Positions 1 to 11,629 of a stretch of DNA of 64,000 nucleotides are shown here, one piece after another. Within the stretch, counting starts at the first letter, position 1. Every line of letters starts with the position of its first letter. The translations under genes and the position numbers were made by a program. The DNA lies in NCBI GenBank assembly GCA_013398295.1, contig VZSF01001887.1:484862-548861 (forward strand), given 5' to 3'. This DNA is from Chionis minor. Its lineage: Eukaryota; Chordata; Aves; Charadriiformes; Chionididae. The notes beneath the pieces are model-generated. The model searched no databases and was not told the origin of the DNA. It was given only the letters and a program-made list of their open reading frames with translations.

Positions 1-439
1 GTGGCAGTGTTTTCCATAGCCGAATATGTAGAAAAAGAAGCAAAGATGGTGTTGAGACACCACTGTGTGTATGCAGGCTGTAATTAATAAATCAGAGAAA
101 AATCCTTTGGAGTATGAAAATAGTGCACATTTCATTATCTGAAAAAAGGTGAATGAAAAAGAAACTGTGAACAAAAGCTAGAATAATTTGCCTAATTATT
201 TTTCCAACTGCATAATCGTCATGTGGCATTTGTTTATGCTAACATAATTCTGTCAATTTGATACTCCTTTTCTCAGTTCTGAAGAGATCCTTTAAGACAA
301 TGTGTGTTTTAGCAGTTATTTCCTGGTTTCCTGTAAAAATGTATGCTAAATAATTTTTGGTACTACTTCATAAAAATTATATGCCAATATACATAGCTTT
401 TGAGGTTTAGGCAACCTTAGTTTAACATTCTAAAAATAG

Positions 440-640
440 GTATTTTTAAAGATTTTAACTTTGCAGGTTCTTTTTGCTTTCGAATATATTTTAGGATGAT
501 TTATTTACTGCAGGTGACGGAAGGTTTTGACATTACTCGGGAGAAGTTTGATTAAATTATTGCGTTATTTAAGGAATCCTTCATTAATAATTTTATTAAG
601 CTGCCCGCAAATTTAAATGGTTGAAAAGTCAATAGAATAA
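440..640. promoter_or_regulatory. candidate conserved non-coding block in the upstream ELP4 intron
   Basis: A compact stretch combines retained CpGs (ACTCGGGAG, TTGCGTTA, GCCCGC) with several homeodomain-type cores (GATTAAATTA, CATTAATAAT, TTATTAAG). This is the usual look of a developmental enhancer in AT-rich DNA. The PAX6 downstream regulatory region is known to extend through ELP4 introns. The assignment is inference; no alignment was available. Confidence 0.3.
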
Positions 641-1831
641 CAAAAGAATTATATAGATGATCCTTAAATAAAATGTTGAGAATACTGTATATAAGCAACC
701 CTGCGTTATACCTGCTGTTCTTATATATAATGATTCATCCTATTTTGAACTCAAAAGCCAAACAAGTAATTCTTACATGTCACCAGACCGGAGGCAGGGA
801 TAGAAGCTTTCAAAGTGTAAAAATATTCTTCTAATATTGCTGAGAATTTTTGTAATTAGTACCCATAAAAATTATGCTTTTTAAAGTATTTCAATTTTAG
901 GAAAATTTATTCCCTTCTTCTTCTTTCTAAAAAATAAATAAAACCCTGAAAACATACTTGCCTTATTTTAAATTAGGGTTTTAGTGTTTGGGGGTTTTCT
1001 CATAGCTGCTGTTTTCAAGTAGGATGTCTTTTCTAAATGTTGTGTATTTCCATGTAGATGCTGGCTTTGTGAATAGCAAATATAGGCCAGTAATTGAGAA
1101 GCCCTGTAGAATTTTCCTGGTTTTCATATGTAGAAAATCACCCTTAGGTTGTTCAGAGACTATATTAGGCTGCACAAAAACCATCCAGCGTCCTTGTCAG
1201 AAAAAATCAGCTTGAGTTGCAGCTGACAGAACGCAGAGCTTGCAGTACACCTAGTACTGTTCAAAACATCTGACCAGCTATATACGCCTCCTGCATGAAG
1301 GGAATGTTTTTCTCCTAGGAAGGCGTAGGGGTTAAAATTTATCGAAAAGCGTTACCTAAATCGGTATTTTCCAGAAACTTTTGACAAGTCATTTCCAGGG
1401 CGCAAACCGAAGTCCTTCTCATTAGAGCTTTGGTGGTTATCAGTAACCCATAAGCCTTGTTTTGCTGGCTGCTTACTGGTGCATTTAATAAAATAAAGAT
1501 CACTCAGTGGTGCCGTGGGCAGCATGCAAGGTGATAGCCATATTTGCTTACTGTAAATACCAGAGAAAATCACACACAAACCGGCTGTAGTTTTGACAAG
1601 TATTAAGATCCCTCTTTACATCTGTACTTCTGTACCAAAGCGCAATTAGTTTTCCTCGCACAAGGATTTCTGTTTATCTTATTCTGCTTGATTACTTGAG
1701 TATAATCGCACCGTTTGCTTCATTGCTCCTGGTAGTAAGCTCCAGTTTAAAAAGGGGAGGATGAGTGTATGTAAATATACAGAATTCTGCTGTAAGACTC
1801 TAATTTATGCATCTGGATGACAGCGTTTTCT

Positions 1832-1869
1832 TAATTTTTTTTCCCTCCTTTACTCTTTCTTTCCACAAG
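1832..1869 (+). promoter_or_regulatory. 3' splice acceptor of the ELP4 exon (polypyrimidine tract and AG)
   Basis: An almost unbroken pyrimidine tract (T-run, then CCCTCC, TTTACTCTTTC and TTTCC) runs into ACAAG. The AG is at 1868-1869 and directly precedes the open ELP4 frame. A TTAAT at about 1829-1833 could serve as branch point. The next base is G, and the acceptor phase agrees with a Gly codon split between exons. Confidence 0.9.
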
Positions 1870-1976
1870 GTTTGGTTCACGTACATCAGATTCCTCGGCT
1901 TAATAGCTTGATCTGTGATGTGTCAGACACGAAGGACCTTGCTTTTAGATTAAAAAGGAAGCTGTTCACCATTGAG
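1870..1976 (+). CDS. ELP4: ELP4 internal coding exon (probably exon 9), C-terminal part of Elongator complex protein 4
   Basis: ELP4 is a RecA-like subunit of the Elp4-Elp5-Elp6 sub-complex of Elongator, which modifies wobble uridines of tRNA in the cytoplasm. The exon is 107 nt: two bases completing a split codon (probably Gly), then 35 whole codons ending in Glu, so it enters in phase 1 and leaves in phase 0. The translation includes [14 protein letters not shown] and [15 protein letters not shown], which I recognise as the bird version of the human segment containing QIPRLNNLICDESD and [15 protein letters not shown]. It differs by conservative changes (I/V, R/H, N/S, V/T, K/R). The exon is flanked by a long pyrimidine tract with CACAAG before it and GTAAGAG after it. 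It has no stop and is not a retrocopy, because both splice sites are intact. The preceding and following exons are outside or not visible. Identification is from memory of the protein family, not a search. Confidence 0.93.
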
Positions 1977-1983
1977 GTAAGAG
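1977..1983 (+). promoter_or_regulatory. 5' splice donor following the ELP4 exon
   Basis: GAG followed by GTAAGAG is close to the consensus vertebrate donor. It starts the long last intron of ELP4. Confidence 0.9.
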
Positions 1984-2879
1984 AAACAGTTTTGTTTCAC
2001 TATTTAGAACCCAAAAGGTGGAGCTAATCCCATCTCTTATGTTTCATTTTGTGAAATACATAAAATATGCATCAGATGTTGTAAATTCATTTCATTCTGG
2101 TTTTGCTGTTCAGAACGGTTTTATAAAATATTGTAATATGCCTTCTAATTAAAAATGTCTCCTTTGCTGCACTAAATCGGTCCGTTATAAATAGTTTATT
2201 TTGGTTTAAAATGTACATAGAAAGTAGGCCACAACCTTCAATAACAAAGCGTGACATGTTTCTAAGGATGTCAGGAGCATATTTAATTAAATGTTAATGA
2301 CTTGCTCTTACTTGTGTTAGTGGGTGGGAAAGTAGCTACATGTTATTACCCCAGTAGAAGGATTTTAATGTATAATGCTGCCTAAAATTGTGTGTGGTAT
2401 GAGGGATAAGTGTCCTTATCAGTATTCAGAAACCATTTTCTTTGCATTACTGAAATCACCTTTCGCTCTTTTATGTCATTTTAAACACAGTATCATTTAC
2501 ACTAATGTCCTTAAGTAAATTTCCTACTAAATTTAAACTTTTTTCTGTGACCTTTATGCAGACAGGCCTGATAGAAGGCAGTAATACAAAAGATGTATTT
2601 CATTTTAATCTTGCTAAAGAGCAAATGAACATAGCACTATTAAGCAATTAGAGCTGATGTATTTATTAACCACGTAATGCTTAGATATGGAAGATGGCTT
2701 TCGGGGGGATGTGATAGTCATTGGTACAGTCTGGGCAAATTTTTTTTAACAAAGACATAAAACAGCCGAGCATCCCTGACAAACCATTTCGTTTAATCTC
2801 TTTTCAAATGAAAAGCTCTTAAGCAGGCCACTTGTCTTAACTGCTTGAAACCATAAAAAGAGAGAATTGCCACCAATAA
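1984..2879. other. intron sequence, no specific feature except a PAX-core-like motif
   Basis: AT-rich intron. The only motif I would mark is GTCACGCTTTG on the minus strand around 2245-2255, which matches the TCACGCTT core of paired-domain sites but not the rest. No repeat or exon seen. Confidence 0.6.
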
Positions 2880-3290
2880 ATTAGCATATTTTTTACTCCA
2901 TCACCAAATGATGGTCAATGTGGCTTGGCACTGCTTTGGTGTTTGGGACTTCACCCTTAAGTGACCACTTTGGCCCTTATTTGACCCTCTGCCCTTTTTA
3001 GCTGGCCACTTGATAAGGTAACTTAAGGGTTCTCTCTCTTCACTGCCCCCTCCCCTTCACAATTGCAAGTAGCCCTAACCTATAAATCATTGAAAGGGCC
3101 CTATCAAGTGACAAATTAAGGTGCCCTCCTCCTAATTAATGGTCATCAATGTCTTTAATTATCTAATCCTATTGAGAGTAGTTAATAGTTAATCAGGCAG
3201 CCAGTTCTTCATGCAGGTCATCTCTGCATGAGTGCTAGAAGTTTCTCAACTAGAGGTATCCTCTTCAGAAGCCACTTAAAGGCAAATACG
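2880..3290. promoter_or_regulatory. strong candidate conserved enhancer with clustered NK2- and homeodomain-type motifs
   Basis: This block stands out from the surrounding AT-rich DNA by balanced composition and dense motifs. Four matches to the NK2-class consensus TYAAGTG lie at 2957-2963 (+), 3007-3013 (-), 3104-3110 (+) and 3273-3279 (-). The middle pair forms an inverted repeat (CACTTGATAAGG with CCTATCAAGTG). Homeodomain cores follow: TAATTAAT at 3133-3140, TAATTA at 3156-3161, an OTX/bicoid-type TAATCC at 3164-3169 and a doubled GTTAAT at 3181-3193. It lies about 0.9 kb beyond the ELP4 exon, where distal PAX6 enhancers lie in mammals. The motifs are seen; the enhancer role is inferred. 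Confidence 0.5.
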
Positions 3291-4919
3291 CCAAGGAGGG
3301 CTTTTTTCCCAAAGACCTTCCTTTATAACGTTTCTCACTTTCCAGAGAATGCGGTTAGTGAAACCAGGCATTGTGGGGTATTAAACCATTTTAACGGCTG
3401 CTTTTAAGCGGTACATTAGAGACAAAAGCCTTAATAGTCCGTGTTTGGTTTTAAAATACAAATGTTCTTACTGTTTTCAGAAGTGCAGAGAAGCATGCAC
3501 CCTCATTTCACAGTATAGTAAATTCTCATTTATTGTAGCTATGAGTTAGAATATTTGAGGGTTTTTTTCCTCTCTATGAATCTTGACTCAGAATATAATT
3601 TTTTCTGTCAGACGTATTTGGGATTCTAATTTGTAATGTAATTTGGAAAAAAAAAAAATTCTTAGCAGGATGCTCTGTAAAAAGAATCGAATGATCCATA
3701 GGGCAGAATTGCTGGAAACAGGGAGCTCTCAAAACAACCTGTTGCCCTAGATGTGCATAGATGACCCACTTGTATAATATCTCCCTTCATTGCTCAACTG
3801 CAGCCTCTTTTGAATAACTTCAGGTTTTGTTTGAGATATGCTTTCTGTAAGCTGAACTGACACAAACTAGCCCTTTTTGAACATGTTAGATCACTGTCCT
3901 GCTGTGATCTTCCTGTACACATTTCACTGATCTATAATACATATGTTTTTCCTCCTCTTACTATTAGGGGAGGCAGACTACAGCTAGGCTGACTAGAGCA
4001 ATGAAGTCAATAAGAAAATGGGAGCAAGAGAAAATTGAATTAAGAAGGGACGTAAATGCGGTCTTCTAAAATGGGTTTGTGCAGTTAGAATATGATGAGT
4101 CAGCAGTCAGGTTTGATTCCGGGTGGAAAAACATAAAGCAGCACAATAGCGTGCGTTACAAGCAACAGTGTGCTTTATACAAGGTACTACTAAGTTTATG
4201 AGTTCTTTAGTATGCAGCTTAAATGTGAAATTAAAATGCATTTTGAGTATGTTACAGTTTCTGGGAAGCTTCTGCTTAGTTATATACACAATTCAGGGTA
4301 AAAATATTGACCTCTACTTGAAATGCCTCTTTAAAATCAAATTACCTGAGAAAAGTTAGAAATACACAACCTATGATTTATGGCAAAATTTCTCCAAAAA
4401 GGTTTCATCACTAGACTGTTCTCTTTTTACACTTTAAAATAAGAGCATGGGACATGGATTTTCTCATCTGTGGATTGCTTACCAGTTAAATAACTCTTTA
4501 CGGTTTGGCCTTCATCAGTTAAAAACCTTAAATGTCAAATCCGTTTTATTAGATTGCAGTCTTGTGGGAGGGACTCCGCCTCTTTATAGTCTGCAGAGTC
4601 ATTTAACTGTTTCAGTTTTCCTTGTATCTTTGTCGTCAAAATAAGCTTGACTGAAATGTATTCTAAAGGGATTTTTTAAAAATTCAGGAGGAAAATGTTT
4701 TTAATGAATATTTATGAGTATTCATTTTCCATTTGTAAATTATGAGGTAGACCCTTGCAGGAAAACTTACACGGTTATGGTAAAAGGTGCAGTAGCTGTG
4801 TCAAGCTTTCCCAAATCTTCACACGTTAGTTACTAGCAATATATTATTATATGCAATATTATCAGAGATCTATCTTATGTGCATACCACTTTAAAGGACA
4901 CAATTTTGAAGTTAGCCTG
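3291..4919. other. intron sequence with one possibly constrained patch
   Basis: Mostly ordinary AT-rich intron. The segment 4440-4640 is more complex and keeps CpGs (TTTACGG, CTCCGCC, TGTCGTC). It could be a minor conserved element, but I see no diagnostic motif cluster. Short open frames at 4107-4644 are chance. Confidence 0.5.
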
Positions 4920-5310
4920 TCTAATCCTATTTCTTCCCGCTTTGGAATCTTAATTAGAAGGAGATAAAAACCATCATTTGACTAAATTATTGTCTTGAAT
5001 CTGTAGCAAAAGGTATAATCCGCAATTGGGCCAATTAGTGTACCCCATAGTTAGCTATGCTGAGGCAGGAAACTTGATTAGATCTGACACCAGCCTAGTT
5101 CCCACTGTTGTTTTGCCAGGTACGACGGTCAGACTTCAAAGGGCTTGAGGCATCAGCAGGGCAAGGTTTGGAGGCCAGCTTAGGTCCGGTCGTTAATCTC
5201 TCTGCTAAAACCACAGCAGCCCTCGCACAAAACAAGCTTACACGACACAATCATGCGGTATTAAAGTTTGGGTTGAGTCATGCCAATTTGCCTTTGATTT
5301 TCTGATGATT
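4920..5310. promoter_or_regulatory. candidate conserved non-coding block, CpG-retaining
   Basis: The block has an unusual number of CpGs for its context (TACGACGGTCAG, GGTCCGGTCG, CCTCGCAC, ACACGACAC, ATGCGG). It carries homeodomain-type sites TAATTA (4951-4956), ATAATCC (about 5016) and CCAATTAG (5031-5038). A 66-codon open frame at 5108-5305 lacks any family resemblance and splice signals, so constraint, if real, is probably regulatory. Position fits the distal part of the PAX6 regulatory landscape. Confidence 0.4.
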
Positions 5311-5879
5311 GACTAAAAGATGGCTACATGACTAGACACATACTGAAAGTTTACTGATTAGGTAAGTTCCCCAAATATTTGAAATATTTTTTGATTTCTC
5401 AGTTAAATGATATGACAAGCCGTTCATCTTAATGAAACTTTTCAGCAGAATTGTTCTTGAAGTACTTTTTGCTCTGTTTGTAGCTCTGAATGTAACTTTT
5501 CTCAACATTTGATGAATTTTGTAGGAACATTATGTTCATAGTTTTGTTTGATAGAGCTTTATCTTTGTATTTGCAAAGCCTCCTGTATCAAAACTAGAGG
5601 AATCTGTGCCTAAATTTGACTTTCCCACTCCTCAAAATTTCTAAGGAAACATTGTTTGTCTTTGTCATTTAGGTACATTTACAATTACTCGCAAAAAAGG
5701 GGAATTCCTCTTAATTATTTTCGACCTCACCATTGAGTAAAGCGCTGTTCCACGGCTGCGATTACATAAGTGTTCCTTTCTTTTGCAGTCTGATTTGTTG
5801 AAATATTGCAGTAACAGTGACATGTTTCCATTCTGAGAAGAGCCTAAGGCTGCTTTAGTATTATTCCAAATGATTGAAA

Positions 5880-6060
5880 TTGCCATCTTGCTGACTTTCC
5901 CTTGGGCAGCTTAAGGCCTGTTTACTTTTGTATTTGTTTCACATGTTCCCTCTGAGTTTGGCTGGCAGGACATCATTACCTGGTTTGACAAGACAGTTGG
6001 AGAAGATTCATATTTGATTAACTCCCTTTGTTACTGTCTGGTCAACATAAACCTCTGAAA
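5880..6060. promoter_or_regulatory. candidate conserved block with forkhead- and SOX-like sites
   Basis: It contains a forkhead-like TGTTTAC, a SOX-like CCTTTGTT, TTGATTAAC, and a run of complex sequence around CTGGCAGGACATCATTACC. No repeat family is recognised. Evidence is compositional only. Confidence 0.25.
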
Positions 6061-7734
6061 TTGTGTATTTAAAGTTAGAACTTTTGATAAATTCAGATAA
6101 ATGTTTGCAAATAGGGAAGTGTGAGAGTTGTGGTTTTTCTAATTCCCTAGTTTTGCTTTACTGCTGATACTTTAAGTCTTCAGGTAACAGTCAGTTGTTA
6201 ATAGTACAGAGAATAAGCTTTTTCCTACAAGTTGTATAATATAGTTTGTCTAAGAAATAGTTGTTGTGATTATTTTTTTTATTAATACACAAGTAAGAGC
6301 AGCTAATATGGTTTTCTTTTTAATGGCTATAAAACACCTGTGCAAACCAGAATAAAAATCTTCAAAAGACAGCTCAGTTTGAAGCCTTGTCATATAATAT
6401 ATAAAGAGTTGCCAGCCAGCAAAAGTACATAGGTTTCCAGAGCTTAATGTATGAGTTCAGTAGATTCTTTTCTGAGAGGTGTTTCCTAACAGGAGGAGAA
6501 GAAAATCAGAATTAGAGGAGTCCTGTGGCAGGAAAGTTGCTGGTTTCTCAGTGGCAGGCAGACACAACATGGAAGACAGTATGGAACACTCTGCAGTGCA
6601 TTTTTCGTAGTGGTAATTGCCAGAGTAAAACGTTATGTCTTTGGAAGGAAGCATAATCACCAAAACCAGCAACTGAGTCCGTATAGAATTAGAAAAAAAT
6701 GTATGATTCCAAAGACATTATGGTAATATCCTTTCTTCATCTATCAAGAAAGGACTATAAGAAAATGAATGATTGCCAAAATAAGCAAGATTTAGTTGCA
6801 ACTCCAGATATTCGTGTGTGTGTGTTATGAGTCCAGCATTGGTATTTGGAAGAAGAGTTAAAGCTCTTTTCTTTTAAAATGGTGAATTTGGCCATTACAA
6901 CCAGGAAATACATCTTAGGTAGCTTCCATCTGAAATCTGTGTGTTTCTCCTTTTTTTTTTTTTTCATTCTGTGCCTTTTCATTGCTTATAAATTACAGAC
7001 TATACTGTGGTAAACTTCTTATTTGCAAAGAAGTGCAATTAGCCACTGCTGTAGATTATTTGTCAAAACAGGTGGGTAAGACCAAGTCAGAACTGATGTC
7101 TCCTGTGCTTCAGTGTGGTATTAGCAAAGCACGTTTGGTCTGAAGCAACTCAGGACATGGTGATGCCATCAAGAAGATGTGTAGACATAATAGTTTAGGG
7201 TTATTCGTGAGCTATGTCTTGTGGAGGAACAAATCAACCCTGTCACCAGTACCTGTGGGATCAGCATGTATTTAAAATACACGCATGTGACATCCAAACC
7301 TCTGTATCAGTGGGAATTAGAAAGTGTCCACTGTACCTCTAATCGCATCGCTTCTTATAAGCTTCTTCCAAGAAAACTTGAAGCAGCCTTCATTAATGAC
7401 TCACCCTAATCCTGATTATATTTCACTGATGTTTACAAAGTTGAGAAATTTTGTAAATAAACACGTTTGAATTCATGAACTATTTTAGACAATATTTTAA
7501 CAAAAAAGAATCTGTGAGCCTAAGAACTGACAAAAGGCAAAACACCAGTTTATTAGAAATTTAAGTAAGGTGATAGTTCTATAGCAATTGGTCAGTAAAA
7601 TATGGAAATGAATTCTTGTTCACTGAGATAAAGTTCACACAATGTAACACCAAAGCTAATATATGCTACAGGATACACGTTGTAATACTGGGAGCTTAGT
7701 CAATATACCTTTGTATATAGATGAAAGCAACTCT
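6061..7734. other. intron sequence, nothing specific
   Basis: AT-rich intron with a 14-nt T run at 6951-6964 and a short GT tract near 6815. No exon, repeat family or motif cluster seen. Confidence 0.6.
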
Positions 7735-8110
7735 GTATTTTAAGGTCACGCACTGGTGACGTTACAAGACTTGACCCCGTGTTAGGGCCGTCCAACCTCA
7801 GAATGGAACCTGCTTTTACCAAGCCAGAGGGTGACACAGTTGTGACTGCCTGGCTGCCCAGTGCCTAGAGCATGAGTGAAACTTTACAGGTATTCCTGGT
7901 TCAAAGGTGAGACAGAACTCATCTGAAGTGTCACAGAAAGAGTATTTCTTTAGTTTCCTAATGTAATAACATCTTTGGGGCCTCTCATTCCCATATATTT
8001 GAGAACACAAGTGCCCTTGGGGTTTACATGAAACACTCTTCTCAGCCTGGCTTGAGCAGATAGCATCCTACCTGGCAAACTCTACTACTGGATGCTCCGC
8101 TTCAGCTCAG
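7735..8110. promoter_or_regulatory. candidate conserved block with a palindromic PAX-type core
   Basis: It begins with AAGGTCACGCACTGGTGACG (7742-7761). GTCAC (7745-7749) and GTGAC (7756-7760) form an inverted repeat that contains TCACGCA, the core of a paired-domain site. The same stretch holds an AGGTCA nuclear-receptor half-site and a TGACGT CRE-like core. CpG-containing, balanced sequence continues to about 7880. PAX6 is known to autoregulate through an enhancer in this intron (SIMO); whether this is that element cannot be told from sequence alone. Confidence 0.35.
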
Positions 8111-11100
8111 GAACGCAAATGCAGGGAGCTCTGCATATAAAACTAAACTTTCTAATAGAGAGAGGTAAAAAAATTCAGCTGAAATTTATGCCAGCCAAAC
8201 CACTGTTGCACTGATTTTTCCTGTCCATTTTCCCTATGACATTAATAAAGACATCACCTGGGCTTATTTAAACATAGATCAAAAGATAGTGATTATAACA
8301 CCTTAACATTTTCTTAATCGAAAATTAATAATACTGCAAAAAGATTCCTCTGCAGAACTAATTCTGTCATAATTCCAAGCTCCATTCTACATTATTTCAT
8401 CTAGTAGCCAGTTCAGGTTCTCTTTACCTGGTATGGTGTACTTCACTGAATTGTTTTGTCAGATGCTGTCAAGCCAACCTACCATTGTTAAAGAAAATCA
8501 AACTAAATCATTTTGGCATGAGCCTTCCAGGAATAAGGCACAGAATATGAAGGGTTTGATGAAATCAAGGATTTGATTTCAATATTGTAAAAGACTGCCT
8601 GTCAAAAATGCATTACATTCTTTCAAACAATTTTGAATAAATAAACGTGTTTTAAATGGTGACAGTACAATTTAGATAAAGTTTTGGGAGATGTTTTTAA
8701 ATTATAATAACTTGAGGTAAAACAATACTTGGAGTGCTCCTATTTAAAAATAAAAACCCCCTCTGAATGCTTATCAAGTAATAAGTTTTATGCAGTATAT
8801 GGAATTTCAGAACACTTGTATCTTGTGAACACGTGGAAAAATTTGATTTGAAAATAGCACTTTCCTATTGTGTAATACTGAATAATACCAATTAAATTAT
8901 TTCAATATTCTAAAGATGTCCTGGTTTGAGGACCAAACCCACGACACAAGATGAATACGGGATGGTACTGTTAACTTTTAGATTGCATATGAGGATTTGT
9001 AATATCCTGAAATTTATTTCATAACTAATTTTGCTTTATGGGTTTTTTGACATTATACAAGTGTAACATGAGGGCTCCATTCAATTTTTCAAAACTTTGA
9101 CACTTACAATACAGTGCCTCTGCAGTTCCTTGTCAGCAAACAGAACTCATATATATTTTTATTTAAACAAATAATTATGTTGGTTAGGAATATTTATACT
9201 ATAATTGTGCTGCCGCAATGGAAGAACATGCAACAAAGCCATTAATGCAATTAAAGGTCACTTGTACATATTGTAATGGACTGTTCATTCACAGGATCTG
9301 TGTTAAGGGTCAGTGCTGCAGCATGAAATGGATTGGCCTTGTTCAGTCTGTAAATAAATAGGTCAACTTATCTTATATTTGAGAGACAAATAAAGTAGTT
9401 GGTATATTCCCATTTTCTTAGCATTAGAAGACAGGTAGAGCTAAAGAGATCTTTCGTAAAAATGTTGGTTGGTAAAGATTAAAAACCCCTTTATCTACAA
9501 GGATCATGTTTTTCACTCAAGTGGTAGTGCTTTTTAGAGAAATGTCCGTGGGTATAAGTTAGAAAGATATTGATGATGAGTTATTAAGAAGCAAAAAGAA
9601 TTAAGCACCATATTTGTAGTAGTTCTCAGCAGGAGCTGAGTGTCACCTCTGTTAAATGCTCTTTAAAATAGCACCGAATTTTGATACAAGTGTATTTCAT
9701 AATCGCGTAATGTTCTCACTTTCAAGTAATAGCGAATTCAGTCATGCCATTACATAATAAAACAGATCTCTGAATTCTATATATCTCTGTAAATGCAGGC
9801 AAATAAAAATTGAAGCTTATGGGAAGTCACATTTCCTCAACCACAGGCCTGTATCCCATGTGAACCTGATGGGAGTGCATCAATGTAGGACTTCAGGGCT
9901 GTTACCGAAAAGTTGAGAATAGGATGACTTTGCATCTCCACATGGAAGATGGGGGTCCCTCTGGATCTTCCTGTCTCAGTACTGTTTGTTATGGACCTTT
10001 GGGCAGAAACTGACTCAAAGTACTCTGTAAAGTACAGTATCTCTGCGAGATAGCCCCACTGAAAACTTGGAAAGGGTGAAAATGTCATTTTGTAGGAAAA
10101 CAGAGCAATGTTTCCAAATGTTTGCTGTGACTAGTAACATGCTTAATCAAACAAATTCCAGAATGCTTTATTGTAATTTCTCAAATTCAAGATTCAGGTT
10201 TAACATTTCCAGTCTTACGAAAATACTAGTGATTTTGGATGAACATTATTCTGTAAGGAAAACACAAATTTATGGTTTCTTTAAATTTTTAATACCTACA
10301 AAAATTGGTCTGTACCATTTTGCTGATCTATTTATTTTACTGATTCACAAAGATTATTACCCCTTACTGAACTCTTCACATACAGAAACATTTTTTTATT
10401 TTATTTCTATTGAGGGCAAACTAGTCTTACTATTCTTAGTCTAAAAGATTTTACAAAAGTGCCAAAAGAAGACAGAAGAAAAAAATATACGTAGACTGCA
10501 AAGTACTGCAGGTGAAGAAAAAAAATGTTCTGTAACGGTTCTGCAAATACTACTTTCTGCTTTGGCCAAATTATGGGGTATTATTTGTGACTGAATTCAA
10601 GAGTACATTTTATTTTTTTATTCCTGGCCAAACGGAGTGTGCAAAAAGTAGATTGTCATAAGCAAAATGGCTGAGGACTACAGTGCCTAAGGCATAAATA
10701 AACTTAGATTTTGGTCATGCCATCCTTATTGCTCTCTTTCTCATAGTTGGTGTAGTTGCATGTTTTTGATTTTTTTAAATTTGCTTTTTCTTGGTTGTAT
10801 TACATACAGTTTTCTGAGCATTCTGTTCTCGTGTAATGCAATTTAAAATTTTTCATTGTGTGTTAAAACCCAACAGCATTTGAAATACCAAGTGAGACTG
10901 TCTCCAAGAAGAAAAATATTACTTATTGCATTTAAAGGGATATTTCTGGCCAGCATAACATTAACATAATATTAACCCCCTTCAGAGTAATAGCTTGAAC
11001 TTGAATGGCATTACCAAGAAGCAGTTCAGTTACCTCTTTCCTCATTCCTTCCTTCTGGAGAAAGCAAGCAGTAATTGTATAGTGTCCAATAACTAAAGCT

Positions 11101-11629
11101 GTGTATTGACGTACATAAATAAACAAAGTGATTTTGGGTGCCAATTTGTACCAGCCATAGACTGCTTGACTTTCAGAAAACAGCTGGTAGTGCTCGCTGA
11201 AAATAATTCACTTTAAATGCCTTGTTTCAGGTATTTAAGGTTTGAGGAACCTCTGGATTTTAACTTATGAAAATGCTCTCTATGGGCTCGTCTTTTATCC
11301 TGCTTCAAGTCTGTTACAGCAAAAGTTAATGAGGGATTTTCACTCTGACGTTCATAAAATTCATGTGCTTATAAAACAGTTACCAAATGGACTTGCCTTT
11401 TTCTCACATTAAACCACTAATCTTTGGGCGGTGTGTCTGCTTGAGTCATGTTTAAAAGTAAAAGCAGAAAACAAAAATGAAGAGCAGTTTATCACTTTTA
11501 AGTGGGAGGATGTGAGTATTGCTGCATGAGAGAAACCAGTTTTGTCTTGCATCCAAAACAGTGATTGCTATTCTTAAAATAACCTGACTGCTTACTATTT
11601 AAAGTCTTAAGATATTTAGTAATCTTTGC
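8111..11629. other. intron sequence, nothing specific
   Basis: AT-rich intron. The open frame at 10067-10444 (125 codons) is rich in Phe, Ile and Leu, as random AT-rich DNA gives, and has no family resemblance. A small hairpin (GGTTTG at 8923 with CAAACC at 8934) is the only structure noted. Confidence 0.6.

Larger units (their letters stand above)
1..1869 (+). other. 3' end of the ELP4 intron upstream of the visible exon
   Basis: This is AT-rich intron sequence with no recognisable exon or transposon. The interval 1220-1600 keeps scattered CpGs (for example ATCGAAAAGCGTT, GGCGCAAACCG) that would be lost in neutral DNA, so it may hold constrained sequence. The short open frames at 981-1215 and 1352-1579 show no family resemblance, and I treat them as chance. 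Confidence 0.75.

Noticed and set aside
10067..10444. 125-codon hydrophobic frame as a membrane protein
   Set aside because: The Phe/Ile/Leu bias follows from AT-rich DNA. No supporting signals.
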